20,779 nucleotides of DNA from Prorocentrum cordatum (Eukaryota > Sar > Dinophyceae > Prorocentrales > Prorocentraceae), in assembly GCA_963575745.1 (NCBI GenBank), contig CAUYUJ010016154.1, positions 150,651 to 171,429 on the forward strand, written 5' to 3'. Of this stretch, positions 1 through 7,636 are shown piece after piece; the stretch's first letter is position 1; the number at the start of each line of letters is the position of its first letter. The notes under the pieces are model-generated. The model saw nothing but the letters and a program-made list of their open reading frames with translations. It was not told where the DNA came from and did not search any database. A program made the translations under genes and the position numbers.

Positions 1-139
1 GAGAAACGTATTCCCCATACCCTAAGATAGGGTTCTCGTTCTCCATATCCAAAGGATGGGGTTCTTGCTATTACTCCGACCGGTCCGAACTCACTCCTCC
101 TCTTTCTCCTCCTCCTTCTCCCTCTCGTGTTGTGCTGAG

Positions 140-345
140 ATACGTTATGCTATGCTATAACAAAGGTATATCATGGTATGCCATGTTATGATATCGCATG
201 CCATATTATGATTTGGTGTGATATGCGATGCTATGGTATGCAATGCACGCTATGTCATGCTGTGCTATGACATGGTATGTTTGGGTATGGTATGCTGTTT
301 GTGATATGGCATGTCATGTTATGTTATGGCATGATATGCGGCGTG
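140..345. repeat. Degenerate ATGCT/ATGGT pentamer array
   Basis: This AT-rich stretch is made of 5-base steps such as TATGC, TATGG and CATGT, all variants of one pentamer. It runs straight into the GAT array that follows. A shorter block of the same type recurs at 1132-1200. Nothing coding is visible. Bases 1-139 hold an unremarkable leader with a pyrimidine-rich stretch near 95-125. Confidence 0.75.
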
Positions 346-385
346 ATGACGATGCTAATGCTAATGCTGATGCTGATGATGATAT

Positions 386-455
<70 letters not shown>

Positions 456-602
456 CGCTGATGATGATGATGATGATGATGCTGATGCTGATGCTGATGC
501 TGATGATGATGATGCTGATGCTGATGCTGATGCTGATGCTGATGCTGATGCTGATGCTGATGATGATGATGATGATGATGATAATGATGATGATGATGAT
601 GG
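345..602. repeat. GAT/GCT trinucleotide microsatellite
   Basis: A long ATG/GAT trinucleotide array, interrupted in a regular way by GCT units to give a GATGCT hexamer phase at about 480-560. Because the period is 3, frames stay open on both strands (poly-Asp, poly-Met, poly-His). These frames are by-products of the repeat and not evidence of a gene. Confidence 0.9.
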
Positions 603-605
603 CGG

Positions 606-850
606 AGCGAATTCTGAGGATGTCTCAAGCGAGGCGCGAGTTTCAGCATCCGCGAGGGGGAACCGCCAGGGGGTATCTCACTCCTCCGTTCGCGCCGAAA
701 AGGCGGTGATGTCTCGAGCGGGGTGCCCGATTTTGGTTCCCGACATCCTTCGCTTTTGGAGCAGATGTTGAGGATGTCTCGAGCGAGGCGCTCATTTTCG
801 CCCCAATGGGGGGCCAAAATTTGAGGATGTTTCCAGCGGTTTGTTTGCCT
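606..850. repeat. Four diverged copies of a GAGGATGTCTCGAGCG motif
   Basis: The motif GAGGATGTCTCGAGCG(A/G)GG recurs, with changes, near 616, 706, 770 and 822. Each copy is followed by a related stretch such as CATTTTCGCCCC or CGATTTTGG. The spacing of 50-90 bases is uneven. It is an old, decaying short tandem or dispersed repeat. No coding signal is seen. Confidence 0.55.
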
Positions 851-879
851 ATTTTGCCGGCCGGATTCGTGGGCACGGA

Positions 880-1040
880 TCCTCTTCAGGATGCCACTGG
901 AGGCTCCAGCAGGCTCCATTAGGCCACAGGAAGTACGAGGAGATATCAGGATGCCACAGGAGGTGAGTGGAGGCTTCAGGAGGCTCCAGGAGGCTCCAAA
1001 AGGCCCAAGCGACCCCAAGAGGGCCCAGGAACCCCCAAGT
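880..1040. repeat. GGAGGCTCCA / CCCAAGAGGGCCC low-complexity repeat
   Basis: Units of about 10 bases (AGGAGGCTCC, then CCCAAGAGGGCCC) are repeated imperfectly. The second half matches the style of the long low-complexity stretches at 17400-18100 and 18960-19260 in the same orientation, so it is a small member of that family. The stretch 1040-1131 shows nothing recognisable. Confidence 0.5.
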
Positions 1041-1131
1041 GTTTTTGTTATTCTTTGCATCCAAAAGATGGGTTCCGCGATGCTGTTCCGAACGCGCCAG
1101 ATTTCCTCACGCAAACCCTTCCCTCTTCCTT

Positions 1132-1200
1132 CTGATGGTATGTTATGGTATGGTATGATCTGCACTTGTATGTCATGCTATGTCATGGTATGGTCGGAAG
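1132..1200. repeat. Second ATGGT pentamer block
   Basis: A short run of ATGGT/ATGTT/ATGCT pentamers, the same sequence type as 140-345. The stretch 1200-1375 after it is GC-rich, contains a short direct repeat (CGGTTT three times near 1240) and shows nothing else. Confidence 0.65.
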
Positions 1201-1375
1201 TTGGGGCGTGTGAGCGGAAGTGGCCCCAACCGGAAAATCGGTTTCGGTTTCGGTTTGCGTCGCGGCGCGACGGTCGCGCGCGCGGGCGAAACGAAACTGC
1301 GCGAGTTGCTGCACTTGTAGAGGCCACATGAAGCCCAAAACGTCGCCCGCCGCCCCCCCCTGGCCGGGCGCGGCC

Positions 1376-1884
1376 CCCGATGGTTGTCCCGCGGGTTGTC
1401 CCGATGGTTGCCCCGATGGTTGTCCCGATGGGTGTCCCGATGGTTGCCCCGATGCTCGTCCCGAGAGTTGTCCTGATGGTTGTCTCGATGGTTGTCCCGA
1501 TGGGTGCCCGGATGGTTATCCCGATGGTTGTCCCGATGGTTGTCCCGATGGGTGTCCCGATGGGTGTCCCGATGGGTGTCTCGATGGGTGTCCCGATGGG
1601 TGTCCCGACGGTTGTCCCGATGGTTGTCCCGATGAGTATCCCGATGGTTGTCCCGATGGTTGTCCAGATGGGTGCCCCGATGGTTGTCCCGATGGGTGCC
1701 CCGATGATTGTCCCGATGGGTGTCTCGATGGGTGTCCCGATGGGTGTCCCGATGGTTGTCCCGATGGTTGCCCCGATGAATGTCCCGATGGGTGTCCAGA
1801 TGGTCGTCCCGATGGGTGCCCCGATGGTTGCCCCGATGGGTGCCCCGATGGTTGCCCCAATGGTTGCCCCGACGGTTGTCCCAG
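1376..1884. repeat. 12-bp minisatellite, about 42 copies
   Basis: The unit CCCGATGGTTGT and close variants (GGGTGT, GGTTGC, GGGTGC) repeat in strict 12-base register for about 510 bases. Because 12 is divisible by 3, several frames on both strands stay open. The plus frame would give Pro-Asp-Gly-Cys over and over. There is no independent sign that this is translated, so it is listed as a repeat. The variants lie in short runs, as expected from local unit duplication. Confidence 0.93.
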
Positions 1885-2046
1885 ATAGATTGACGCACAA
1901 ACACCATTAGCACCATCGCCACCATCATCATTCCGAAGACATTTGTACTCAAGCTGCTTCGCCCCCAAGCATCGACGCCGCAAGGGCGCGTCGCCGGAGC
2001 GCGGGCCGCGCCATCTGACGGCGCCAGGCTCTGTCAGCGCCGAACC

Positions 2047-2704
2047 ATGCCACGGCTCGCGCAGGGGGGAGCTGCGCTACTCGCACAGCGCGAACGCGCG
2101 CGCTGGGCTCGCAGAGCTCAGCCCCGCCTGCGTTGCGACGGGCGAGCAGTTGTTCGAAGCTCTCGAGAGAAAGATTCGGGCGTGGGGCACGTCGACTGGA
2201 AAGCGCCGAAGACCTCGCAGGGGGATATCGGCAAGCGCGAGCAGGAGCGCAACTGCGTCGTCCACGCATGGCATGGGGACCCGACCAGGCCTTCCGAGTT
2301 CGAGGCGACTCGGAGCCAGCGCACGAAGGACAAGGAGGCGCCTCACACAGCGACGGCGATGTTCAAAGGCCCGCCGCAGGATTTGGGCACGGAAGCACGG
2401 CGGATATCACGCGCAGTTGTTAATCGGCAAGGAGCTGCTGCCACAGGTCGTGGAGCCGCGCGCGCAGGACAGCTCGACGCGGCGTGCGCCAGGCTCTGCC
2501 GGCGCATTTGCCTCGCAGGGCGCGACGGCTGGCGCGGAGGCCGCGCGGGGCGCCCAAGCCGCGCCGCAGGGCCCTGCAGCAGAGGGCGCGGGCGCGCGCG
2601 GCTCTGTCAGCATGCCGGCGGCGCCTGAGGCGGCTGCCCCGGGCTCTCGCAGCCCAGCCCAGGGCGCAGGAACAGCGCCGCAGCCGCGCCCGCTGCATCC
2701 GTGA
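2047..2704 (+). CDS. Unrecognised coding-like segment, two frames
   Basis: No family is recognised. From the ATG at 2047, frame 1 has balanced, hydrophilic coding-like composition to about 2400 (for example a stretch with KAPKTSQGDIGKREQERN). The better-looking frame then switches to frame 2 at about 2400-2410 (HAQLLIGKELLPQVVEP) and runs as an Ala/Gly/Pro-rich tail to a stop at 2704. The switch means an intron, an indel or chance. The opposite strand is also open because the DNA is very GC-rich, so openness alone proves little. The ATG follows a copy of the motif GCCAGGCTCTGTCAGCGC at 2023-2040. It could be an exon pair of a host gene or a decayed one. Confidence 0.25.
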
Positions 2705-2820
2705 GGGGCCGCGCCGCGGCCGGCCTCGCAGGCGAGGCTGCGCGCGCCATTCCTCGCCGCGGCGGCGGCGGCTCCGTCGGCTCCGTCGGCCGCGGCTTCG
2801 GCTCCGTCGGCTCTGGGGGC

Positions 2821-3234
2821 ATGCGCCCAGGCCGACGCTGCCTCTCTACTCTCCGCGCCAGATGCGGGGCCGCCGTCGGCGCGCTCGCCGCCCTCTTCTG
2901 CCTCGCGGCCGACGCGGAGTCGGTCGCGAAGAAAAGTAAGACCGGCGAGCTGGGGGCGGGGGCCGCGCAGGGCGCCCGCGCCCCGCCGCCAGGGCTTGCA
3001 GAAGTGGCCGCGGCCACGCCAAGCCCTGCCAGCAAGCCGGCGGCCGCGGAGGCCGCGCAGGGCGCCGCGCGAGCCTGCAGGAGAGGCCGCGGCCGCACCT
3101 GTGCCAGCAAGCCCACGAGCCCGCTGCAAAAACCTGACAGACGCTGCGAGGGCGCCGATGGGCCCGTCTCTGCCAGCAAGCCCGCTGGAAAATCTCGCCG
3201 GCGCTGCCAGCGCGCGCGCTGCAAGGGCTCGTAG
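2821..3234 (+). CDS. Putative secretory/targeted protein fragment
   Basis: From the ATG at 2821 the frame gives a basic N-region (RPGRRCLSTLRAR), a hydrophobic core of about 14 residues (GAAVGALAALFCLA) and then ADAES, the pattern of a cleavable signal peptide. After it comes a Lys- and Ala-rich, low-complexity chain with repeated SKP motifs, stopping at 3234. The signal-like start is the only functional hint. Dinoflagellate plastid and secretory preproteins begin this way, but so could a chance frame in such GC-rich DNA. It may be the first exon of a gene continuing into the segments at 3237-3781. Confidence 0.28.
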   Translation: MRPGRRCLSTLRARCGAAVGALAALFCLAADAESVAKKSKTGELGAGAAQGARAPPPGLAEVAAATPSPASKPAAAEAAQGAARACRRGRGRTCASKPTSPLQKPDRRCEGADGPVSASKPAGKSRRRCQRARCKGS

Positions 3235-3236
3235 CG

Positions 3237-3781
3237 GCGCTTGCCGCTGACGACTACGTCGAAGAGACAGTCGATTGGGGTGGCCCCAACGACGCGGCAG
3301 AAGAAGTCGCCGTCTTCGAGAGCACCGCGGAGTTCGCCGAGGACCTGCATGGGTCAGTCTCTGACAGCGCCGCAGCGACATGCGCGCGGCTGCCGATCAC
3401 GCTGCGGCGCGCGCGGACGCGCTGCCGTCGCCCCCGCCGCTGGAGCGGCAGACTTGGCGCGAGGAGAGTTCAGAGCTGGCCAAGACGCAGGCCATGAAAG
3501 AGCGGGAGGTCGAACGCGTGCGCTTTCGTCGCGTCGCGGTTTGTCCGAAGGACGCGGACACCCAGGCGGCCCTGCGAGGCGCTGCAGGAGGAGGGGGCGA
3601 GGAGAAGGGGGGGCGGGTGGGCGGCGAGGATTGGGGGGGGGATAGGGGGGGCGGCAAAGAGGATCACGGTAAGGCGACGCCGCTGGCAGCTACTGCATTT
3701 CGTTTCGGAGGGGCTGGGGGCGGCGGCAAGAGGAAGCAGGGCGCGGGGAGGGGCGGGGGGAAGGGCGGGGGGCGAGTATGA
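3237..3781 (+). CDS. Coding-like segment, acidic then charged
   Basis: No family is recognised. In frame 0, 3237-3375 reads as an acidic, natural-looking peptide (DDYVEETVDWGGPNDAAEEV onward). From about 3380, frame 2 takes over with a charged helical-looking stretch (LERQTWREESSELAKTQAM) that decays after 3580 into Gly-rich sequence over the G-run tract. The frame change falls just after another copy of the recurring motif (3353-3372). It may be two exons of one gene, but no splice sites can be fixed by eye. Confidence 0.25.
3590..3780 (+). other. Dense G-run tract (G-quadruplex-prone)
   Basis: The plus strand carries many runs of three to eight G within about 190 bases, in two clusters (3590-3660 and 3710-3775), separated by short loops. 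Such strand-asymmetric G runs are the sequence pattern of intramolecular G-quadruplexes. Whether one forms is not shown. Confidence 0.6.
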
Positions 3782-3870
3782 TGGCGAGGTCGGGGAAACG
3801 CAGCAGGAGCTGGAGGGGGCAAGAGGGGGGCGTAGGAGGGCGGGGGACACTCGCGAGGCGCGCTGGCCAG

Positions 3871-4247
3871 AGCGCAGTTGAGCTCTTCGAATTCGGTGAC
3901 GGTAGAAACCTGCTCGAGTTGGAGTGGTCGCCAGGCTCTGCCAGCGATGGCGATCTGCAGTTCCTGGTCGCCGCCAACAGGCGCAGTTTAGGACTGCCAG
4001 CGGGTGCAGTTTAGGGGTCGCGAGTCTCGCGAGTCTCGCGCAGGCGGAGACCAGTCTGCGCACCTCCAGGGACAGTGCTCGAAGTTGCGCGAAGACCTTC
4101 CTGAAACCTGCGCGCGCAAGCACGGCGAGCAGCTGCTCGACTCCGCGGAGGGTCGCGCGAAGTCGCTTGTGGGCCCGGTGAGGAAGCACTCGGGCGAGGT
4201 CGTCGAACTGGATCGCAGGCGCTCGGGCTGGGGGCTGCGTGCCGCGG
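3871..4247 (+). CDS. Coding-like segments around 3.9-4.25 kb
   Basis: Two natural-looking plus-strand stretches in different frames. 3871-4014 (frame 1) contains VELFEFGDGRNLLELEW and ends at a stop at 4012-4014. About 4040-4247 (frame 2) contains HLQGQCSKLREDLPETC and a charged, possibly helical continuation. The recurring motif occurs inside the first (3930-3947) and at the end of the second (4248-4267). No known domain is recognised. Confidence 0.22.
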
Positions 4248-4280
4248 CGCCAAGCTCCGCCGGCGCCGCGCCGCCTCAGG

Positions 4281-5120
4281 GAAGCGAGCAGTGGCTCTGC
4301 CGTGATGGTGGCGCGTCCGCGGGTAAATGCGATCCCCGAATTTGGCTATCACTGCGACATTCGCGGGATCGTGGCGTCTGGCGTCCGCGCCGAAGATCAC
4401 TGGCCAAACTGGCATGCTCAGGTCACCCGTGCGCGCGCCACACGCCAAGGGGCCGTGGCCTTCAAGCGGCGCCGCGCCGGGGCGGCGGCCACTCCCGGGG
4501 GAGCCCACGCAGGCTCTTGGAAAGCACTTCGCGGGAAAGCGAATTCATTGCTTCTACCGCAGCGGCCGAAGACCTCCAAGTCGCCAGGCCCTGGCAGCGG
4601 CGTCGGCGGCATGGCGGCCGCAAGGCCTATCTCGATTATACTTCACGGCCTACTTTGGATTGGGTGGCACCCCTGGGGCCCTTCCACGCGGGCGTGCCAG
4701 GCTGGCTCCGACCGCGCCGAAGACTGGCAATTCCCCGGCCAGAATACACACTGGGATCCGCGAGCTGGACCGACACGAAGCTTTTTTTTGTTTACGAAAT
4801 CGGGGCATCATGCGAGGAGATGCCGTGGACCCAGGCCGCCAAAAACTTCCGCGGAGGGGTCTGGAAAGCGATCGTTTCCTCACACATTGCTTTGCAGATC
4901 GGCGCGGGCCCTGGCACCATGAAGGGGCGCGCGGATGCTATTGGCGTTGAGGTGGAGTGCGGCCGGCTTTCTTCTCGGAGGCCGTTCGCTGCGTCTATGC
5001 GCGGCGACGGGGCGCTGTCGAAGTGCGCGACGCCATGTTTCTTGACGAGGGGCGCCGAGCTCGCAAGTTCGGCCCATCAGTTGCGGGCTCGCTCGCTCGC
5101 AGGACAGAGAGCGTTGGCCT
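4281..5120 (+). CDS. Mosaic of coding-like fragments
   Basis: Short natural-looking peptides occur in changing plus-strand frames: about 4300-4420 (frame 0, NAIPEFGYHCDIRGIVASG), about 4520-4590 (frame 2, STSRESEFIASTAAAEDLQ), about 4785-4950 (frame 2) and about 4957-5100 (frame 1, SEAVRCVYARRRGAVEVRD). The frame never persists for more than about 60 codons. This fits a gene with short exons, or a degenerate gene. No product can be named. Confidence 0.2.
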
Positions 5121-5459
5121 TTCTTCAGCGGCGTCGTCGCGCGGCCAATGCGCGAGTGCGCGGCCGTTGTTTCGGGGGGCACACGCGCGGCCGCGGCCTC
5201 CGCGTCGCGCATCTTCCAGGAAAGTGCAGGGCGCCGGGGGCACATGCGCCGCGAGTGCGCAGAGCGGAGCGGCGGCGCGCCAGTCTCTGACAGCGCGCCT
5301 TTGCGGGTTCTGCTTCTGCGCTGTCTCGCCGCAGGGGGAGATGGCCAGCGCTTTCCCATGCGGGCGAAGCCCACGCGCGCGGTCGCGCACGCGCCGCGAG
5401 ACGCGCGGGGCTGGGGCGCCCCCGTGGGCGGACGGCCCTCGGCAGCGCTGGGAAGCGGC

Positions 5460-5619
5460 CTGGATTGGCAGGAGCTCCAGGGTGGAAGCCACTGGCGCTA
5501 CGACGAAACCGACTGGTGCCAATCAGCGCCTTTTCGCGGCACGCTAAGAGGAAGAGTCCCAGTGGCAAGAGGGTTGCGCCGGGCCTTGACGATGACGACG
5601 GCGAGGACGACGACGACGG

Positions 5620-5690
<71 letters not shown>

Positions 5691-5818
5691 CTGGGACTGC
5701 TGGCGATGATGGGGGTGGTGGTGATTATGGCGATGTCGATGGTGAGTACGACGAGGACGACGACGAGGACGACGACGATGCAGTCGGCCGCCCGCTCCGC
5801 GACACCAAGCTCTGCTAG
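5460..5818 (+). CDS. Possible acidic C-terminal coding region
   Basis: 5460-5545 in frame 0 reads LDWQELQGGSHWRYDETDWC, a natural-looking composition. From about 5545 frame 2 reads a basic patch (KRKSPSGKRV) followed by a very acidic tail. That tail is encoded partly by the GAT array at 5619-5692 and partly by mixed GAC/GAG codons (5735-5785), and ends at a stop at 5816-5818. The mixed codons outside the pure array are what make the acidic frame believable. The stop falls inside another copy of the recurring motif (5804-5824). It might be the 3' end of the host gene suggested upstream. Confidence 0.28.
5619..5692. repeat. (GAT)n microsatellite, about 24 copies
   Basis: A pure GAT/ATG trinucleotide array, embedded in the acidic frame described at 5460-5818. 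Confidence 0.95.
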
Positions 5819-6038
5819 CGCTCCAAACACAGGTCAGATTGCAGTAAGTTTGTTTTTTTCCCGAACGCGCAGCCGCTAGAGCACGCGCGACTAAGTGAAT
5901 CTGGCATCGCGCTGTGGGGCAGTAGCATGAACAAAAAACACAGAACTTCACATGTCCAGCACCATCCCACCACCCTGCCATCACCACCGCCACCAACGCC
6001 ACCACCATCACCACCACTCACCACTACAACCAACACGA

Positions 6039-6041
<3 letters not shown>
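5819..6041. repeat. Non-coding spacer ending in ACC/CAC repeats
   Basis: About 5819-5945 shows nothing recognisable. About 5955-6035 is a degenerate ACC/CAC trinucleotide run leading into the TA array. Confidence 0.5.
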
Positions 6042-6075
<34 letters not shown>

Positions 6076-6120
6076 TATAGATAGATAGAGAGGTGGATAG
6101 AGAGATGAATACATAGATAG
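6042..6120. repeat. (TA)n then (GATA)n microsatellite
   Basis: A pure TA run at 6042-6073 grades into GATA/GATAG tetranucleotides to about 6120, with further imperfect GGATA units to about 6180. It is a clear change from the GC-rich surroundings. Confidence 0.92.
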
Positions 6121-6179
6121 ACGGATGGATATGTAAACGCATTTATAGATATATGTGGATACATCGATAGACAGGTAGG

Positions 6180-6560
6180 CGGGTACTGACAAGGTGTGTC
6201 TAAGTGTGAGTGTGAATATATGGAAGCGAGGGGAACTGATCAGTGTGAGTGGTCTGTGAAAATAACAAGTCTGGGTATGGCTAAGGTGAGTATGAGTGGG
6301 TTCGAGTGTGAGTGGTCTGAGTAAGAGTGAATCTAAGTATGAGCTGGTCACAATACAGGTGGATTCACGTGCGCGCGTGCGTGGTCTGAGTGTGGGCTCT
6401 ATGGGTATAAGTGAGCCTCAATGTGAATGAGGCTGGATGTGAGTGGGTCTGTCAATACGTCTGATGAGTATGAGTGAGTATGAAAGTGAGCGGGTCACTG
6501 AGTGTCAGAGAGTCTGAGAATGAATGAGTGAGAGTCTGAAAGGGAGGTGGCGGAAGTGAG
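6180..6560. repeat. Degenerate GTGAGT/GAGTGTGAGT repeat
   Basis: This stretch is filled with imperfect TGAGTGTGAGT, GAGTATGAGTG and GTGGTCTGAG units, with a GCGCGCGTGCG run near 6371. It is an old degenerate repeat with no coding signal. The stretch 6560-6678 after it shows nothing recognisable. Confidence 0.65.
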
Positions 6561-6678
6561 GAGTCGGAGTCACCAACCGAAACAAGAGCCGCATACTTAG
6601 GAGATGGGGAATAACATCGGACAATGTTTGCGCCCGACTTGACTGCATGACTTCGCGCACCGTTGTAGGTGGTGGACC

Positions 6679-6812
6679 TTGAGGAAGATCCATTCCCCTA
6701 CTCGTCCTCATCCCCTGCCCGACCATTCTAGAGAAAAACTGCATAAGCATAAACTTTCGACGGACCTCGCGGATCTCTTAGTCGGCGCTGGACCCTCTCC
6801 CTGGCGCGAAGA
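6679..6812 (+). pseudogene. Left half of an open frame split by the retrotransposon
   Basis: A plus-strand frame is open from about 6679 to the element edge and looks coding near the end (STDLADLLVGAGPSPWRE). A candidate 3' splice site (TTCTAG) lies at 6726-6731. The frame reaches the CGAAGA hexamer at 6807-6812 and continues in phase into the right flank at 14674 when the element is removed. No family is recognised. If real, this exon has been broken by the insertion, or it would have to splice the element out. Confidence 0.4.
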
Positions 6813-6930
6813 TTATGGTGGGCTGCCTCCCCCCTGGGGTGGTCCAGTGCGCCCGCACTGACAGTTGGGCAACGCACTCGGTGCGGCCGGCCAGGGGCGC
6901 TCGAGAGACCCAACCGAGACCTCGAGACCC
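6807..6930 (-). repeat. B2: terminal copy of split repeat B (element 3' end)
   Basis: These 124 bases recur as B1 at 7344-7467 (offset 537) with no difference seen. It contains two hairpin-like inverted repeats: CAGTGC/GCACTG (6845-6850 with 6855-6860) and CGCAC/GTGCG (6873-6877 with 6881-6885). The outer edge begins CGAAGA. A 45-base spacer (6931-6975), found nowhere else in the window, separates it from A2. Confidence 0.9.
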
Positions 6931-6975
6931 CGCCAGCCGACGCACCAGACCCACCAGGGAGGGAGGGCGGGGAAG

Positions 6976-7349
6976 CTGGCGACGCCAGCCAATAGCCCTC
7001 GGCCCGCAGACGAAGCATCGTTCGCCAAGCGCCCTCCTGGGGCACCGTCGTCGGTCCGCAGACGCCAACTCCGAGCACCACGAGGTGTGCTTGGGCCCTC
7101 AGGGGATCCTTCGGGCCCACACGGGAGCCTGCGACACGGCGCCCCCCTTGCCAGGCCCTCGGGCCGCCAGGGAAGGCACAACACAACTACCCCCTCGGGA
7201 GCGAGTGCCGACACTTGATACCCCGCCTCGGACTCGGGCGGAAAACAATGCAGCCAGTAGCGACGAATCCCCGAATCCAGCCATGGCGACAAGGATGCAG
7301 CCTGCCCAGAATCTTCTTCCCCAGGAGCCAAGCTCAGGGACGACGAAGA
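6976..7349 (-). repeat. A2: internal copy of split repeat A
   Basis: These 374 bases match A1 at 14300-14673 (offset 7324), with no difference seen. It starts with the 13-base palindrome CTGGCGACGCCAG (6976-6988). Its other edge overlaps B1 by the hexamer CGAAGA (7344-7349), making the A/B joint expected in a circular intermediate. Confidence 0.92.
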
Positions 7350-7467
7350 TTATGGTGGGCTGCCTCCCCCCTGGGGTGGTCCAGTGCGCCCGCACTGACA
7401 GTTGGGCAACGCACTCGGTGCGGCCGGCCAGGGGCGCTCGAGAGACCCAACCGAGACCTCGAGACCC
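7344..7467 (-). repeat. B1: internal copy of split repeat B
   Basis: Identical by eye to 6807-6930. It lies just downstream of the recombinase gene on the minus strand and abuts A2. Between it and the recombinase stop, 7468-7636 is an untranslated stretch with no recognisable site. Confidence 0.92.
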
Positions 7468-7636
7468 ACTGCTGGGGCTCACGGCGACCCAGGCCGCACC
7501 CCCCACTGCTGACGACGTGACCGCAGCCCTGGAATACCGACGCCACTGCAAACGCCACGCCGGGGAGGGCTGGGGGGGAGGGGCGGCGGAAGGCACGGCG
7601 CAAGCACTCCGCGCATGGAAGCGACATTTTACTGGC

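Larger units (their letters stand above)
2023..5824 (+). repeat. Interspersed short motif GCCARGCTCTGYCAGCGCC
   Basis: A motif of about 18 bases recurs, all in the same orientation, near 2023, 2488, 2598 (partial), 3018, 3353, 3930, 4248, 4697 (partial), 5279 and 5804. The core is (C)CAAG/GGCTCTG(C/T)CAG(C)G. Spacing is irregular (90-700 bases). The copies often sit where the best-looking frame changes or at the start or end of a coding-like stretch. The function is unknown. Possibilities are relics of a mobile insertion or sequence tied to splicing. Confidence 0.5.

Noticed and set aside
277-771. Poly-Asp, poly-His and poly-Met frames over the GAT array
   Set aside because: By-products of a trinucleotide microsatellite.
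1220-1888. 222-codon frame with Pro-Asp-Gly-Cys repeats as a cysteine-rich protein
   Set aside because: The frame is made by a 12-base repeat. Several frames on both strands are open for the same reason, and no unique coding sequence supports it.
4520-4590. Peptide STSRESEFIASTAAAEDLQ as a copia-type RNase H remnant
   Set aside because: The likeness (S-T-x-E-x-E-aromatic-I-A) is only about 20 residues, and no other copia motif is nearby.
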